The notes under the pieces: model-generated
What the model was told of the DNA's origin: nothing
The model's database searches: none
The model's input: the letters and a program-made list of their open reading frames with translations, nothing else
NCBI RefSeq assembly: GCF_030816935.1
Contig: NZ_JAUSYO010000001.1
Span: forward strand, 3,658,001-3,722,000
Direction of reading: 5' to 3'
Source: Arthrobacter sp. B3I9
GTDB taxonomy: Bacteria > Actinomycetota > Actinomycetes > Actinomycetales > Micrococcaceae
DNA: 64,000 nt
Made by a program: the position numbers and the translations under genes
In this document: in pieces, positions 41,103 to 49,999 of the stretch
How positions within the stretch are numbered: position 1 is the stretch's first letter
Layout of the letters: every line of letters starts with the position of its first letter

Positions 41103-44100
41103 TCAGCGGACAAACCGCAAGGTCACCAGCTGGAAGGGCCTGAGCACCAGCTCCGCCGAATTCCGGCCCGCAGTCACACCAGGGGCGTCCACCGGACGCT
41201 CCAACAGATCGACGGTGTAGGCACCCGTCACCTCGAAGTTGGCCGTCACCAGACCGGCCGAACGCTCGCCGAGGGATTCGTACACGCGCACCACCACGTC
41301 CCCGGAACCATCCTCTGCGAGCTTGACCGCCTCGATCACTAGAGCCGGGTTGGACATGGTAAACAGCGGTTCGATTCCGTGGGCTCCCTTGGCAATCCGC
41401 GGTGCAAGGTTGGTGCGGTAGCCCTCTTCGACGGCGTCGGCGATGCTGGCACCGGGCCTGATCGTCACCCCCAGCTCGTGCCGGCCGCGGTCCGCGCCCG
41501 GGTCGGGGAACTTCGGCGCCCGGAGCAGCGAAAGGCGCACGGTGGTGGTGGTCCCTCCGTCGTCACGGACATCCCGGGTGACGTCATGGCCATAGGTGGA
41601 GGTGTTCGAAACGGCGACGCCGTACCCGGGCTCGCCAACATGGATCCAGCGGTGCGCGCAGATTTCGAACTTGGCCGCTGCCCACGAGGTATTGACGTGG
41701 GTGTCGCGGAAAACGTGTCCGAACTGCGTCTCCGCGGCTGACCGGTCCGCGCGGACATCGAGGGCAAAGCCAAGCTTGAGGAGTTTCTCCCTCTCCTGCC
41801 AGTCGACCGTCGTCGTGATCGACAGGGAATCGGCGCCCGGGGACAGCGAGATGCGCTGGGTCACCGGCGAGGCCCCGGCCAGCCGCTCCACCACGACGAC
41901 GGCGTCCGTGCTTTCCCCTCCGGGATCGCTTTCCAGCGTGACCGAGTGCGCCTCTGTCAGCGCGAGGACATTGCGGCGGTAGAAGGAATCAATGTCCCAG
42001 GCGTCCCAGGCGTTGGGCGTGTCCCGGTGCAGCTCCAGCAGGTTTCCGAAGTGCCCGGGCGCGATCGCCTCCCGGCCGCTGGCGTAGTCCGTCAGGGACG
42101 CCAGCAATCCGTCGGGGCTGACCACGGCCCGGATCAGCCCGTTGTCCAGGACGTATCCGCCCCCGGCTTCGGTCACGCGCACCGGCTGGCCGGGGCGGAC
42201 CGGTTCGGCCCCGGCCAGGGCCGGGACACCATGCCTCCCGTGCGGCGCCGCATTGAGCAGGAAGTCCCGCTCGCCGGCGCCGAGCACCTCAGCGGCGGCA
42301 CCGGAGATAATCACCTCGAGATGGTCGGCGACGGCGGCATAGTTGCGTTCGGCGTCCTGGTGGACCCAGGCGATGGCGCTGCCGGGGAGGATGTCATGGA
42401 ACTGCTGCAGCAGGACCAGCCGCCAGAGGCGTTTGAGCTCCTCCGCCGGGTACCGGTACCCGGTGCGGACCGTAGCCGTGGCGCACCAGAGCTCCGCCTC
42501 CCGCAGCAGGTGTTCGCTGCGCCGGTTGCCACGTTTGGTGTTGGCCTGGCTCGTGTAGGTGCCGCGGTGGAGTTCCAGATACATTTCCCCCACCCAGACG
42601 GGGAGCGGATCGTACTCGGCCTGGGCCCGGGCGAAGAAGTTGGCTGCGGAACCGAGCTGCACCTTCGGGGATCCTTCAAGGTCCGCCGTGCGGAGCGCCG
42701 CCGCCAGCATCTCCCGCGTGGGGCCGCCGCCGCCGTCGCCGTAGCCGAACGGGACCAGCGACATGGTGCCGCGGCCGTGGTCGCGGTAGTTCCGTTCAGC
42801 GTGGGCGAGTTCGCGGCCGCTGAGTTCGGAGCTGTAGCTGTCCACCGGAGGGAAGTGGGTGAACAGCCGGGTGCCGTCTATCCCCTCCCAGTTGAAGGTG
42901 TGGTGGGGCATCCTGTTGACCTGGTTCCAGGAGATCTTCTGGGTCAGGAACCACTTGGTGCCGGCGGCCTTGACGATCTGCGGGAGGGCCCCGGAGTAGC
43001 CGAAGGAGTCCGGCAGCCACGCTTCCTGGCATTCCACGCCGAATTCGTCCAGGAAGAAGCTCTTGCCTTCCAGAAACTGGCGGGCCAGAGCCTCACCGCC
43101 GGGCATGTTGGTGTCCGACTCAACCCACATGCCGCCCACGGGAACGAATTGGCCCGATTTGGCCTTTTCCCGGATGCGGCCGAACAGCTCCGGATAGTAT
43201 TCCTTGATCCAGGCCAGCTGCTGGGCCGAGGAGCAGGAAAATACGAACTCGGGGTTCTCGTCCATGAGGGCGACCACATTCGAGAACGTCCGGGCGCACT
43301 TGCGGACGGTTTCCCGCACCGGCCACAACCAGGCGGAGTCGATATGGGCATGCCCGGTGGCCACGAGCCGGTGCGCGGAGGCGTTGGCGGGTCCGGCCAG
43401 GACACCGGCGAGCGCGGCGCGGCCGGCGGCAGCGGTTCCGGGGACGTCGTCGGGATCCAGGACGTCCAGCATGCGCTCGAGTGCCCGCAGTATCTCGTGG
43501 CGCCGCGGCTGGTCCCTGGGCAGCTCGTGCATGAGGCCGCTCAGCGTCCAGATGTCCTGCTGCAGCTCCCAGACGGTCTGGTTCAGCTCAGCGATGAAGA
43601 TCTGGCCCAGCCGGTAGATCGGCGCCGTGCCCGATGTCGCTTTGTCCCCGAAAGGGGTTGCCGCGAAGGTCCATCCTTGCGAGAGGTCCGGGTTTGCGGC
43701 TGCCTCGACATAGAAATCGACGGACATGCCGCTGCCGAGAAGCTTCAGCGGGATGTACTGGCTCCTCGGGGAGACCGCCTTGATGATGCTGCCGTCGGGC
43801 CGCCAGGCGATGCCCTCACACTGGAATCCCGGAAGGTCCGTGCCGAACCCGAGATCCACGACGACCTCCACCGCGGTGTCCGGCGTGGTTCCCCAGGAAT
43901 CCGGCACCTCCCCCTGAATCCGGAACCAGGTGGTGCTCCAGGGCCGGCCCCACGGCGCGCCGTGTTCCTGCGGAGCGAAGTCCTGCTGGAGAGCCTCCAT
44001 GACCGGAACCGGTTCGTCGGGCACCTCCCAGCTGCTCAGCTCGAGCGGGGCGCTGCGCGGGTAAACGGCCGGAATGATGCGCTCGCGCAGAAAGCGGTCC

Positions 44101-44135
44101 AGCCGGACTTCCGTGAGACGGCGGTCATCGTGCAA
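41103..44135 (-). CDS. Glycoside hydrolase family 38 alpha-mannosidase
   Basis: 1010 residues, the length of bacterial GH38 enzymes. GHAHIDSAWLWPVRETVRKC supplies the first metal ligands, and EAWLPDSFGYSGALPQIVKA contains the nucleophile Asp. C-terminal beta domains hold RISLSPGADSLSITTTVDW and the final FQLVTLRFVR. It removes alpha-mannose from glycans. There is no signal peptide, so it probably acts in the cytoplasm on imported oligosaccharides. The start is TTG with GAGG six bases upstream. No transporter is adjacent, so it seems to stand alone. Confidence 0.95.
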   Translation of the reverse strand: MHDDRRLTEVRLDRFLRERIIPAVYPRSAPLELSSWEVPDEPVPVMEALQQDFAPQEHGAPWGRPWSTTWFRIQGEVPDSWGTTPDTAVEVVVDLGFGTDLPGFQCEGIAWRPDGSIIKAVSPRSQYIPLKLLGSGMSVDFYVEAAANPDLSQGWTFAATPFGDKATSGTAPIYRLGQIFIAELNQTVWELQQDIWTLSGLMHELPRDQPRRHEILRALERMLDVLDPDDVPGTAAAGRAALAGVLAGPANASAHRLVATGHAHIDSAWLWPVRETVRKCARTFSNVVALMDENPEFVFSCSSAQQLAWIKEYYPELFGRIREKAKSGQFVPVGGMWVESDTNMPGGEALARQFLEGKSFFLDEFGVECQEAWLPDSFGYSGALPQIVKAAGTKWFLTQKISWNQVNRMPHHTFNWEGIDGTRLFTHFPPVDSYSSELSGRELAHAERNYRDHGRGTMSLVPFGYGDGGGGPTREMLAAALRTADLEGSPKVQLGSAANFFARAQAEYDPLPVWVGEMYLELHRGTYTSQANTKRGNRRSEHLLREAELWCATATVRTGYRYPAEELKRLWRLVLLQQFHDILPGSAIAWVHQDAERNYAAVADHLEVIISGAAAEVLGAGERDFLLNAAPHGRHGVPALAGAEPVRPGQPVRVTEAGGGYVLDNGLIRAVVSPDGLLASLTDYASGREAIAPGHFGNLLELHRDTPNAWDAWDIDSFYRRNVLALTEAHSVTLESDPGGESTDAVVVVERLAGASPVTQRISLSPGADSLSITTTVDWQEREKLLKLGFALDVRADRSAAETQFGHVFRDTHVNTSWAAAKFEICAHRWIHVGEPGYGVAVSNTSTYGHDVTRDVRDDGGTTTTVRLSLLRAPKFPDPGADRGRHELGVTIRPGASIADAVEEGYRTNLAPRIAKGAHGIEPLFTMSNPALVIEAVKLAEDGSGDVVVRVYESLGERSAGLVTANFEVTGAYTVDLLERPVDAPGVTAGRNSAELVLRPFQLVTLRFVR

Positions 44136-44230
44136 GGTGTTCCTCTTAGCGCCGGAATGGATAAAGCCGGAGTGGGTCCAATCAATGGATAAAACCTACT
44201 CCGCGCTTCGGCATCCAGCCAAGGCCGCTG

Positions 44231-45101
44231 CTACGTCACCGGGGCCGGGACTGAGATCCGGCCGCGTCCCGCATATACGTTGAGTGATGTGCCGCGGCTG
44301 AACCCGGCGAGAGTCATTCCGCTCGCCTCGGCGAGTTCGACGGCGAGGCTCGATGGCGCGCTGACGGCCGTCAGCACGGGGATGCCGGCCAGGGACGCTT
44401 TCTGCACGAGTTCGAACGAGGCCCGGCCGGAGACCTGCAGTACGGTCCCGCTCAGGGGCAGCAGCCCCTCACGCAGCGCCCAGCCGACCACCTTATCCAC
44501 CGCGTTGTGGCGGCCTACATCCTCGCGCAGGCACAGCAGTTCGGCAGAGCCGTCGTCGGCAATCCGGAACAGCCCCGCGGCGTGCACGCCGCCGGTCACC
44601 TCGAACACGGACTGGGCTTCCCGGAGCGCGTCCGGCAAGGACGCGAGGACCTCCACCGGGACCGTGAGCGGGTCCGTCGCAGGACTGAAGTGTGATGACT
44701 TGTGGACCGCCTCGATGGAATCCGTGCCGCAGATGCCGCAGGAACTGGACGTGTAGACGTTCCGTCCGGTATCGGGCAGCACGACGTCGGGGCGCAGCTG
44801 TGCCTCCACGACGTTGAACGTCTGGACCCCGTTCTCGTCCTCTCCGGCGCAGAACCGGAGGGACACCAGCTGGTCAGGGCTCCAGATCACCCCCTCGGAA
44901 ACGAGGAAACCGGCAACCAGGTCAAAGTCGTTTCCCGGCGTCCGCATGGTGACGGAGTAGGAAAGTTGCCCCAGGCCGGATCTCCAGCGGCTCCTCCACT
45001 GCCAGAACGTCCTCCCGGTACCGGACCGGGAACTCAAGGGCCTGCGGCGAGCCGTCCAGGACAATCTTGTGCACCTTGCGGCGCTGCGTCACACGACCCA
45101 T
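44231..45101 (-). pseudogene. fdhD: Formate dehydrogenase accessory sulfurtransferase FdhD, split by a frameshift
   Basis: The N-terminus MGRVTQRRKVHKIVLDG (ATG at 45101, AAGGAG upstream) runs to EEPLEIRP. The remainder (SYSVTMRTPGNDFDLVAGFL to the end) is in another frame. At 44974-44978 the minus strand reads CGGCCTGGGG where CGGCTGGGG would keep frame, so one extra C is present. The essential Cys pair SSSCGICGTDSIE and the RHNAVDKVVG region are intact. FdhD transfers sulfur to the molybdenum cofactor of formate dehydrogenase. It lies after moeA in a molybdopterin gene group. The lesion may be real or a sequencing error. Confidence 0.88.
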
Positions 45102-45179
45102 CAGAAACTCCTTAGCAACATGCAATCATCATGCCAAGCAACGGCCGGTGGTGCCAGCGCCAGCCACAGCCAGCAGGGT

Positions 45180-46742
45180 TCAGTCGAACAGGGCGCTCCA
45201 GTCGACCGGGCCGCCCGTGCCCGCAGGCTTCCGGGCCGGACGTTTGGGAGCGGCCTTGGGCTTCGACGCAGGGCTCCCCGGTTCCGGGATCGGCGAACCC
45301 CACGGCAAGGCGAAGGCAGGGACCAGCTCCCCCAGCTGGACGCCGTGGGGCGGCACCACCAGCACGCCCTCGGCTGCCGACAGCCCCCTCATCATGCCCG
45401 GTCCGGTGTGTTGTGCCGGCGATGCCATCCCGTACAGCAGCCTGAAGGGCATCAGCCTGGTCCTTCCAGGGTCGGGCTCGATCGTCGAACCGCAGGGGAC
45501 CTCCACCACCGGTGGGATTGGTCCGTGGCCGAGTGCGGCCAGGAGCGGTCCCGCCAAGGTGGAAAGAGCCATCATCGCTGCCAGCGGATTACCGGGCAGG
45601 CCAACGATGAAGCGTCCGTCGGGCAGTTCCGCCAGCACAGCCGGATGGCCCGGCCGCATCGCGATGCCGTCGACCAGGAGCCGGCCGCCGAGTTCGTCGA
45701 CGGCGCGCCGCAGGTGGTCGGTTCCGGAACGGCCGGTGCCCCCGGTGGTGATGACGACGTCGGCAGGCAGAGTCCCGACGTCGGCCTCCTCCTCCGCGGC
45801 AGCCTCAGGACCAGCCGGTTCCTGGTCCTCGAGGGCGGCCAGCCACTCGCGGTAGCTGTCGCCGATCTTGACCGCGCCGCTGCAGATGCCGCCGAGCATC
45901 TCCACCACACCGGCGAGTTGCGGGCCGAAGGTGTCACGGACCTTGCCCGGTTCCGGCACTCCTGCCGGAACAACCTCCGAACCGGTAAACACCAGCCGGA
46001 CCACGGGCTTGCCCAGGACGGGGAGCACGTCGTGGCCGGCGAGGGCCGCCAGGGCCAGATGGGCGGGATTGAGCAGCGTGCCGGACTTCACCAGCAGCTC
46101 CCCCGCGCCCGCTTCCTCCCCGGCCTTGCGGATGTGCTCCCCGTTCCGGGGCTCACCGGGCTTGGCGGCACCGCTGGTCCGCAGCACCGGCAGGCCGTCC
46201 TCATCGGGTTCGATGCTGCCGCTCTCGCTGCGGAGCACCGCTTTGGCCCCGGGCGGGATCAAACCGCCGGTAACGATCGGGCTCGCCTGGTGCGGAGCCA
46301 GCCGCTGGCCGGGTTCGGCCAGGATCCAGGGGCCGCTGCCGTTGACAGCCCAGCCGTCCATCGCCGAAGACGCGTAGTGCGGGATGTCCTGCAGCGCTTC
46401 GACGTCGGCGGCGAGGACCCGCCCCAAAGCGTTCCGCAGCGGCACCGGCGCGGCGGGAATCGGCGCGGCGCAATGGAACGCGAGTTCCCGGGCCTCCTGC
46501 CACGTGTGGGCCAGGTGCCGGTGCGTTGCATCGGGTCCGGCCGCGGCGCCCTTGTTCTCGCCCGCGGCATGCTCCGCTGCCGCCTTCTCCGCTGCCACAT
46601 TCTCCGCTGTGGCGTGCTCCTGTACGGATTCCTCCCATGTGGCTTGCTCGGCTGTCGCATTCTCCCCGGTGTCCGGTATTCCACCGGGCGCCGGATTGCC
46701 TCCGGCGGCTGGAGCGCCACCGGAAGGGGGCGCAGGCGTCAT
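45180..46742 (-). CDS. moeA: Molybdopterin molybdotransferase
   Basis: 520 residues. The MoeA core covers about residues 75-480: IPHYASSAMDGWAVNG, the MPT-binding ITTGGTGRSGTDHLRRAV, and GLPGNPLAAMMALSTLAGPL. It inserts molybdate into adenylated molybdopterin. The first 75 residues are an unusual Ala/Glu-rich tail (ENATAEQATWEESVQEHATA and similar) absent from most MoeA proteins and probably disordered. The C-terminus also has a Pro/Lys-rich tail. The ATG overlaps the stop of the DUF6457 gene. The order mobA, DUF6457, moeA, fdhD forms one operon. Confidence 0.93.
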   Translation of the reverse strand: MTPAPPSGGAPAAGGNPAPGGIPDTGENATAEQATWEESVQEHATAENVAAEKAAAEHAAGENKGAAAGPDATHRHLAHTWQEARELAFHCAAPIPAAPVPLRNALGRVLAADVEALQDIPHYASSAMDGWAVNGSGPWILAEPGQRLAPHQASPIVTGGLIPPGAKAVLRSESGSIEPDEDGLPVLRTSGAAKPGEPRNGEHIRKAGEEAGAGELLVKSGTLLNPAHLALAALAGHDVLPVLGKPVVRLVFTGSEVVPAGVPEPGKVRDTFGPQLAGVVEMLGGICSGAVKIGDSYREWLAALEDQEPAGPEAAAEEEADVGTLPADVVITTGGTGRSGTDHLRRAVDELGGRLLVDGIAMRPGHPAVLAELPDGRFIVGLPGNPLAAMMALSTLAGPLLAALGHGPIPPVVEVPCGSTIEPDPGRTRLMPFRLLYGMASPAQHTGPGMMRGLSAAEGVLVVPPHGVQLGELVPAFALPWGSPIPEPGSPASKPKAAPKRPARKPAGTGGPVDWSALFD

Positions 46743-47026
46743 GCCTCGGGGGCTTCGGCGGAGGCGTAACCTTGGGCAAGTTTCCGGGCGACGCCCATCG
46801 CGGCCTGCATCGATGCGGTGTCAGGGGTCTGCCCGGCCCCGGAGGCCAGGCCGGCCGCGAGGCCGGCGATGAAAGTCGTCAAGGGGGCGGCAGGGCGCAC
46901 TACGGCATGCGCCGCTACGCCCGCAAGGGCCAGGACTTCGTTGACGTCGACCTCGACCTCTTCCAGTTCGAAGGCCTGGAGCAGTGCGCGGCACCAGTCT
47001 TCCAGAGTTTCATCCTGGCTCTTCAC
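46739..47026 (-). CDS. DUF6457 family protein
   Basis: 95 residues starting at a GTG that overlaps the mobA stop. LEDWCRALLQAFELEEVEVD and VNEVLALAGVAAHAVVRPAA PLTT match DUF6457, a short helical domain found next to or fused with MobA in actinobacteria. It probably assists molybdenum-cofactor nucleotide attachment. No catalytic residues are evident. Both ends overlap neighbours by four bases, a sign of tight translational coupling. Confidence 0.85.
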   Translation of the reverse strand: MKSQDETLEDWCRALLQAFELEEVEVDVNEVLALAGVAAHAVVRPAAPLTTFIAGLAAGLASGAGQTPDTASMQAAMGVARKLAQGYASAEAPEA

Positions 47027-47706
47027 CGTTTTCCTCCAAGGTCGCGATCAGTTCCTTCAGCTCCGGGCGGCTCCTCAGGTACAGCTGCCGGAGGGCGGCC
47101 GGAGACACCCAGCGCGGCGGCGTCGTCCCAGGTGTCGACGTCGTCTGTCGAACCCGGGGGAACACGAAGTCCCCGTACGTCAAGACTAGCAAGGAGGGCG
47201 AATACAGAGGCGTTTGCCAGTGCGCCCCGCCGGGCGGCGTCTGCAATCGAGCGTTGTAGCGCAGCCGTGCCATAAAAGCCGGCGAGGGGCTGCCGTCGCC
47301 CGTCCGCTGAGACCGCGAGGACGCCATCCCCCTCCACCCCGGCAGCAAGTGACTCGCGCATGGCGGTGACTGCGGCAGCGGCCCTGGGCATGTCGCAGGC
47401 CAGCACCAGGGTCAACGGGGGAACGGTCCGCGCCGGGCGGGCGGCCTCGCGGTGGGCTTCGAGGGCAGCCATCCCGGCGGCAAGGGCGGCCGCCGGGCCG
47501 GCGAACGGAGGTTCTTCCCGGCACTTCAGCACCCCTGCCGGAAGCGGTCCGGGGTCCGGTCCGACCACGACCACGCTCCCCGCTCCGCGTGCGGCCCGCA
47601 GCGTCAGTTCAAGGAGGGTCCGGCCGCCGGAGACCAGGCGCGACTTAGGTGTGCCGCCCAACCGGGAGGACCGCCCACCGGCGAGAATGACAGCATCGAA
47701 TTCCAC
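47023..47706 (-). CDS. mobA: Molybdenum cofactor guanylyltransferase
   Basis: 227 residues. The nucleotidyltransferase start DAVILAGGRSSRLGGTPKSR is the GTP-binding loop with the conserved Lys. LVLACDMPRAAAAVTAMRES carries the metal-binding Asp. It attaches GMP to molybdopterin to give the guanine dinucleotide form used by formate dehydrogenase-type enzymes. The start is GTG at 47706. It is the first gene of the operon with DUF6457, moeA and fdhD. Confidence 0.9.
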   Translation of the reverse strand: MEFDAVILAGGRSSRLGGTPKSRLVSGGRTLLELTLRAARGAGSVVVVGPDPGPLPAGVLKCREEPPFAGPAAALAAGMAALEAHREAARPARTVPPLTLVLACDMPRAAAAVTAMRESLAAGVEGDGVLAVSADGRRQPLAGFYGTAALQRSIADAARRGALANASVFALLASLDVRGLRVPPGSTDDVDTWDDAAALGVSGRPPAAVPEEPPGAEGTDRDLGGKR

Positions 47707-47808
47707 CCGCCCAGCCTAGCGCGCCGTCACTGAGATCCCATCGGCGAGACAACCGGCGCGAGACGTCATGCACTCGTGAAAGGTTGGACGCTGACACCAG
47801 CGGGCAGG

Positions 47809-48309
47809 TCAGGCGGCGGATTCCGGCAGCAGGAAAGGGTCCCAGTCAGGGGCGGGCTTTTCCAGTTCCTTGATCTGCCAGACCGTACCCTTTGGCGGGC
47901 CCGGCGCGAAGCCGAGCTTCCACCCCATCTCCGCAGGGGTGTGATCACCCTTGGCGTTGTTGCACCGGAGGCACGCGGCCACCAGGTTCTCCCAGGAATC
48001 GGCGCCGCCCCTGGACTTGGGCTGGACATGGTCAATGGTGTGGGCGGCTTTGCCGCAGTACGCGCAGCGTTGCCCGTCCCGGCGAAGCACCCCCCGCCGG
48101 CTGACCGCCGTAATGGTGTTATACCGGGGCCGGATGTACCGATTCAGCAGAATCACCGACGGCCGGCCAAGGATGTCCTGTGGCCCGACGACGGGGTCGT
48201 CGCCTTCGGCCACCACGCTGGCCTTTCCGGTAAGCACAAGAACGAGCGCCCGGCGGAAGGTGACTACCGCGAGCGGTTCATATCCAGCATTCAGAACGAG
48301 TGTGCGCAT
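47809..48309 (-). CDS. HNH endonuclease-family protein
   Basis: 166 residues from the ATG at 48309, with AAGAGG eight bases upstream. The ATG at 48315 is too close to that site. RRDGQRCAYCGKAAHTIDHV and then SWENLVAACLRCNNAKGDHT form the zinc-ribbon HNH fold with two Cys pairs and the active-site Asp-His. The 70-residue N-terminal part (TLVLNAGYEPLAVVTFRRAL) is conserved in actinobacterial members. It is likely a metal-dependent DNA nuclease of unknown biological role. No restriction or phage genes are nearby. Confidence 0.9.
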   Translation of the reverse strand: MRTLVLNAGYEPLAVVTFRRALVLVLTGKASVVAEGDDPVVGPQDILGRPSVILLNRYIRPRYNTITAVSRRGVLRRDGQRCAYCGKAAHTIDHVQPKSRGGADSWENLVAACLRCNNAKGDHTPAEMGWKLGFAPGPPKGTVWQIKELEKPAPDWDPFLLPESAA

Positions 48310-48499
48310 CCGCATACCTCTTCACGGCCGCACCCGCCAGGGGCACGAGGGCCGGCTGCCCTCTGCATGGTCGGGCTATGGATCGACACCACAAGAGTAA
48401 ACACCGAAAGGCCAGATCACCGAATTTTTGTCCGTGGCAAACTTCGTGTCCGCCGGAAAAGAACCCCATGCCGGCCGGAAAAGACCGGGGGAAAAGCAA

Positions 48500-48531
48500 G
48501 GAGGACCCCCGCCATAAGGCGGAGGTCCTCC
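48500..48531 (-). terminator. Terminator after the NlpC/P60 gene
   Basis: GGAGGACC-C-CCGCC (48500-48513) pairs with GGCGG-A-GGTCCTCC (48518-48531) across an ATAA loop. On the minus strand the stem is followed by CTTGCTTTTCCCC. It sits 20 bases past the stop. Confidence 0.8.
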
Positions 48532-48550
48532 GGATGCTGACGAGCGGTGC

Positions 48551-49384
48551 TTAGCCGCCGACGCGGATGAAGACAGGGCCGGAGCCGACGTTGGCGCTGT
48601 ACAGTGCGGTGGTTCCGCCGTTCCAGCCGCCGTGCACGGCCATGCCGTTGCCGACGTAGACGGCGATGTGGGCCATGCCGACGCCACCGTTCTGGTAGTA
48701 GGCAAGGTCGCCGGGGAGAGCTTCAGCAGCGCTCACCGTGCGGCCGAGGGACAGGTATCCGGCCGGCCAGCCGTGGAAGTTGATGCCCGCTGCGGCCAGT
48801 GACTTCGTGGCCAGCGCGGTGCAGTCCTGCGACACGCCGAGCTGGGCGTACGCTGCGGCAGCGATGGTTGCTCCCCTGCCGCTGGCGACGGACAGACCCT
48901 GCGTGCTTGCCGAGGTGCCGGCGGCAGCCTGCGTGGCAGCGGCGGCCCGGGTGCCCGCAGCGGCGGGGGTGCCAGCGGCGGCCGGGGTGCCCGCAGCGGC
49001 GGGGGTGCTAGCGGCAGCCGGGGTGCCGGCGTCGGAGTTCCGGACCTCCACGGCCGGCTTCGGGGCCTCGACGACAGGAGCCGGCGAGGTGGAAACGGCA
49101 GGCTTCTCATAGGAAATCGCAATGGTGGAAGCGGCCGAAATGGTGGCCGGCGCACCGGACTGCACCTCGAAGGCGGAAGCGGAGGTGGACTCGCGCTGAA
49201 CGTTGATTTCGGCGGCGTTGGCTGCAATGCCGCTGGTCAGTACGAGACCGGAAGCGGCAGCTACGACGGCGGCCTGGCGGCCCATGGTGCCAGCGTTGTC
49301 GCCGACGGCCTTAGCAATGACAGCAAGCGACCTGGTCTCGGTGACCTCGGCGCGGTGCCGTGCAGAGTGTGCACGAGTAGTCAT
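48551..49384 (-). CDS. Secreted NlpC/P60 peptidoglycan endopeptidase
   Basis: 277 residues. After a basic N-terminus, GTMGRQAAVVAAASGLVLTS GIAANAA is the hydrophobic segment of a late signal or anchor. Residues 110-165 are a low-complexity linker with repeats of GTPAAA. The C-terminal domain has the catalytic Cys in GVSQDCTALATKSLAAAG, the His in GMAHIAVYVGNGMAVHGG and the usual fold. It cleaves peptide stems of peptidoglycan. A c-di-AMP riboswitch lies about 325 bases upstream, so expression should fall or rise with c-di-AMP. RBS-like GAGAGAA precedes the ATG. Confidence 0.9.
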   Translation of the reverse strand: MTTRAHSARHRAEVTETRSLAVIAKAVGDNAGTMGRQAAVVAAASGLVLTSGIAANAAEINVQRESTSASAFEVQSGAPATISAASTIAISYEKPAVSTSPAPVVEAPKPAVEVRNSDAGTPAAASTPAAAGTPAAAGTPAAAGTRAAAATQAAAGTSASTQGLSVASGRGATIAAAAYAQLGVSQDCTALATKSLAAAGINFHGWPAGYLSLGRTVSAAEALPGDLAYYQNGGVGMAHIAVYVGNGMAVHGGWNGGTTALYSANVGSGPVFIRVGG

Positions 49385-49487
49385 TAAGTTCTCTCTTTCG
49401 TGTTCCTTGGACCGCGCTTTTTAGGCGCGGAGTAAGGACGCTCCGGCATCTTGGGGGTACGCCGGATCGCCCCGAAAAATGGGTTAC

Positions 49488-49691
49488 TTAGCGAAGGGTG
49501 TACTGCGAAGACGCGCCAAAAGCGGTAGCTGCGCGCAGGTGCGATGCCTGCAGGCCGGACTCGGCAGAGATTGAGTCGGCGGAGTGAGATCCATTCCGGG
49601 CGCCGGCAAGGGCAGCACGGGACATGGATTTCAGCGGGCTCAACAGAGCCGCGCCAGCGCGGTGACGCGCAGCATTATGGCGTGAAGACAC
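49488..49691 (-). CDS. Possible small ORF between riboswitch and NlpC/P60 gene
   Basis: About 67 residues from a GTG at 49691, with GGGAGAGG about ten bases upstream. It begins MSSRHNAARHRAGAA, similar to the start of the NlpC/P60 protein downstream (MTTRAHSARHRAEV), then becomes Ser/Ala-rich without a catalytic domain. It may be a leader ORF or the remnant of a duplicated hydrolase gene. No function can be assigned. Confidence 0.4.
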   Translation of the reverse strand: MSSRHNAARHRAGAALLSPLKSMSRAALAGARNGSHSADSISAESGLQASHLRAATAFGASSQYTLR

Positions 49692-49709
49692 GAAAGTAGC
49701 CTCTCCCAA

Positions 49710-49879
49710 TGCCTACGAGGTGAGCTGTCGGATTCGGATGGGAGTCACCCGGCCGCGCTGCTCCCTGGGAAGCTTTGCGACTTAACCCCTAGGTCTTCTC
49801 GCGAAGACCGAAATTGGTTCCCCCGCCCCTGCCAGACGATGTCATGCGAACGGACCTTGAGCGGTGGCAGAGTTAGGCA
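49710..49879 (-). promoter_or_regulatory. c-di-AMP (ydaO/yuaA) riboswitch 1, ahead of the NlpC/P60 gene
   Basis: On the minus strand the RNA begins TGCCTAACTCTGCCA and closes with CCGAATCCGACAGCT, then CACCTCGTAGGCA. TGCCTA and TAGGCA form the P1 stem (49874-49879 with 49710-49715). The conserved GGCGGGGGAACCAATTT block is present. These are the diagnostic elements of the ydaO class, which in actinobacteria commonly precedes cell-wall hydrolase genes. Length is 170 bases. Confidence 0.9.
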
Positions 49880-49892
49880 ATCCACTCAAGAG

Positions 49893-49915
49893 CGCCAACT
49901 TCGGAGAAGTTGGCG
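49893..49915 (-). other. 10-bp hairpin at the start of the riboswitch 1 transcript
   Basis: CGCCAACTTC and GAAGTTGGCG pair with a 3-base loop. It sits about ten bases downstream of the promoter's predicted start and 14 bases before the riboswitch. It may protect the 5' end, or terminate the upstream M23 transcript. Confidence 0.5.
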
Positions 49916-49923
49916 TGCTTCAA

Positions 49924-49952
49924 ACGATACAGCAGTACTGATGAAATGTCAC
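49924..49952 (-). promoter_or_regulatory. Promoter of the riboswitch 1/NlpC transcript
   Basis: On the minus strand GTGACA (49952 to 49947, five of six consensus bases) and TATCGT (49929 to 49924, four of six) are separated by exactly 17 bases. It lies between the M23 gene and riboswitch 1, so the hydrolase is transcribed on its own. Confidence 0.6.
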
Positions 49953-49999
49953 ATTCAGATCACGGCGGGTTCCCAAAAGGCGAGAGTCGCCCATCGCTA

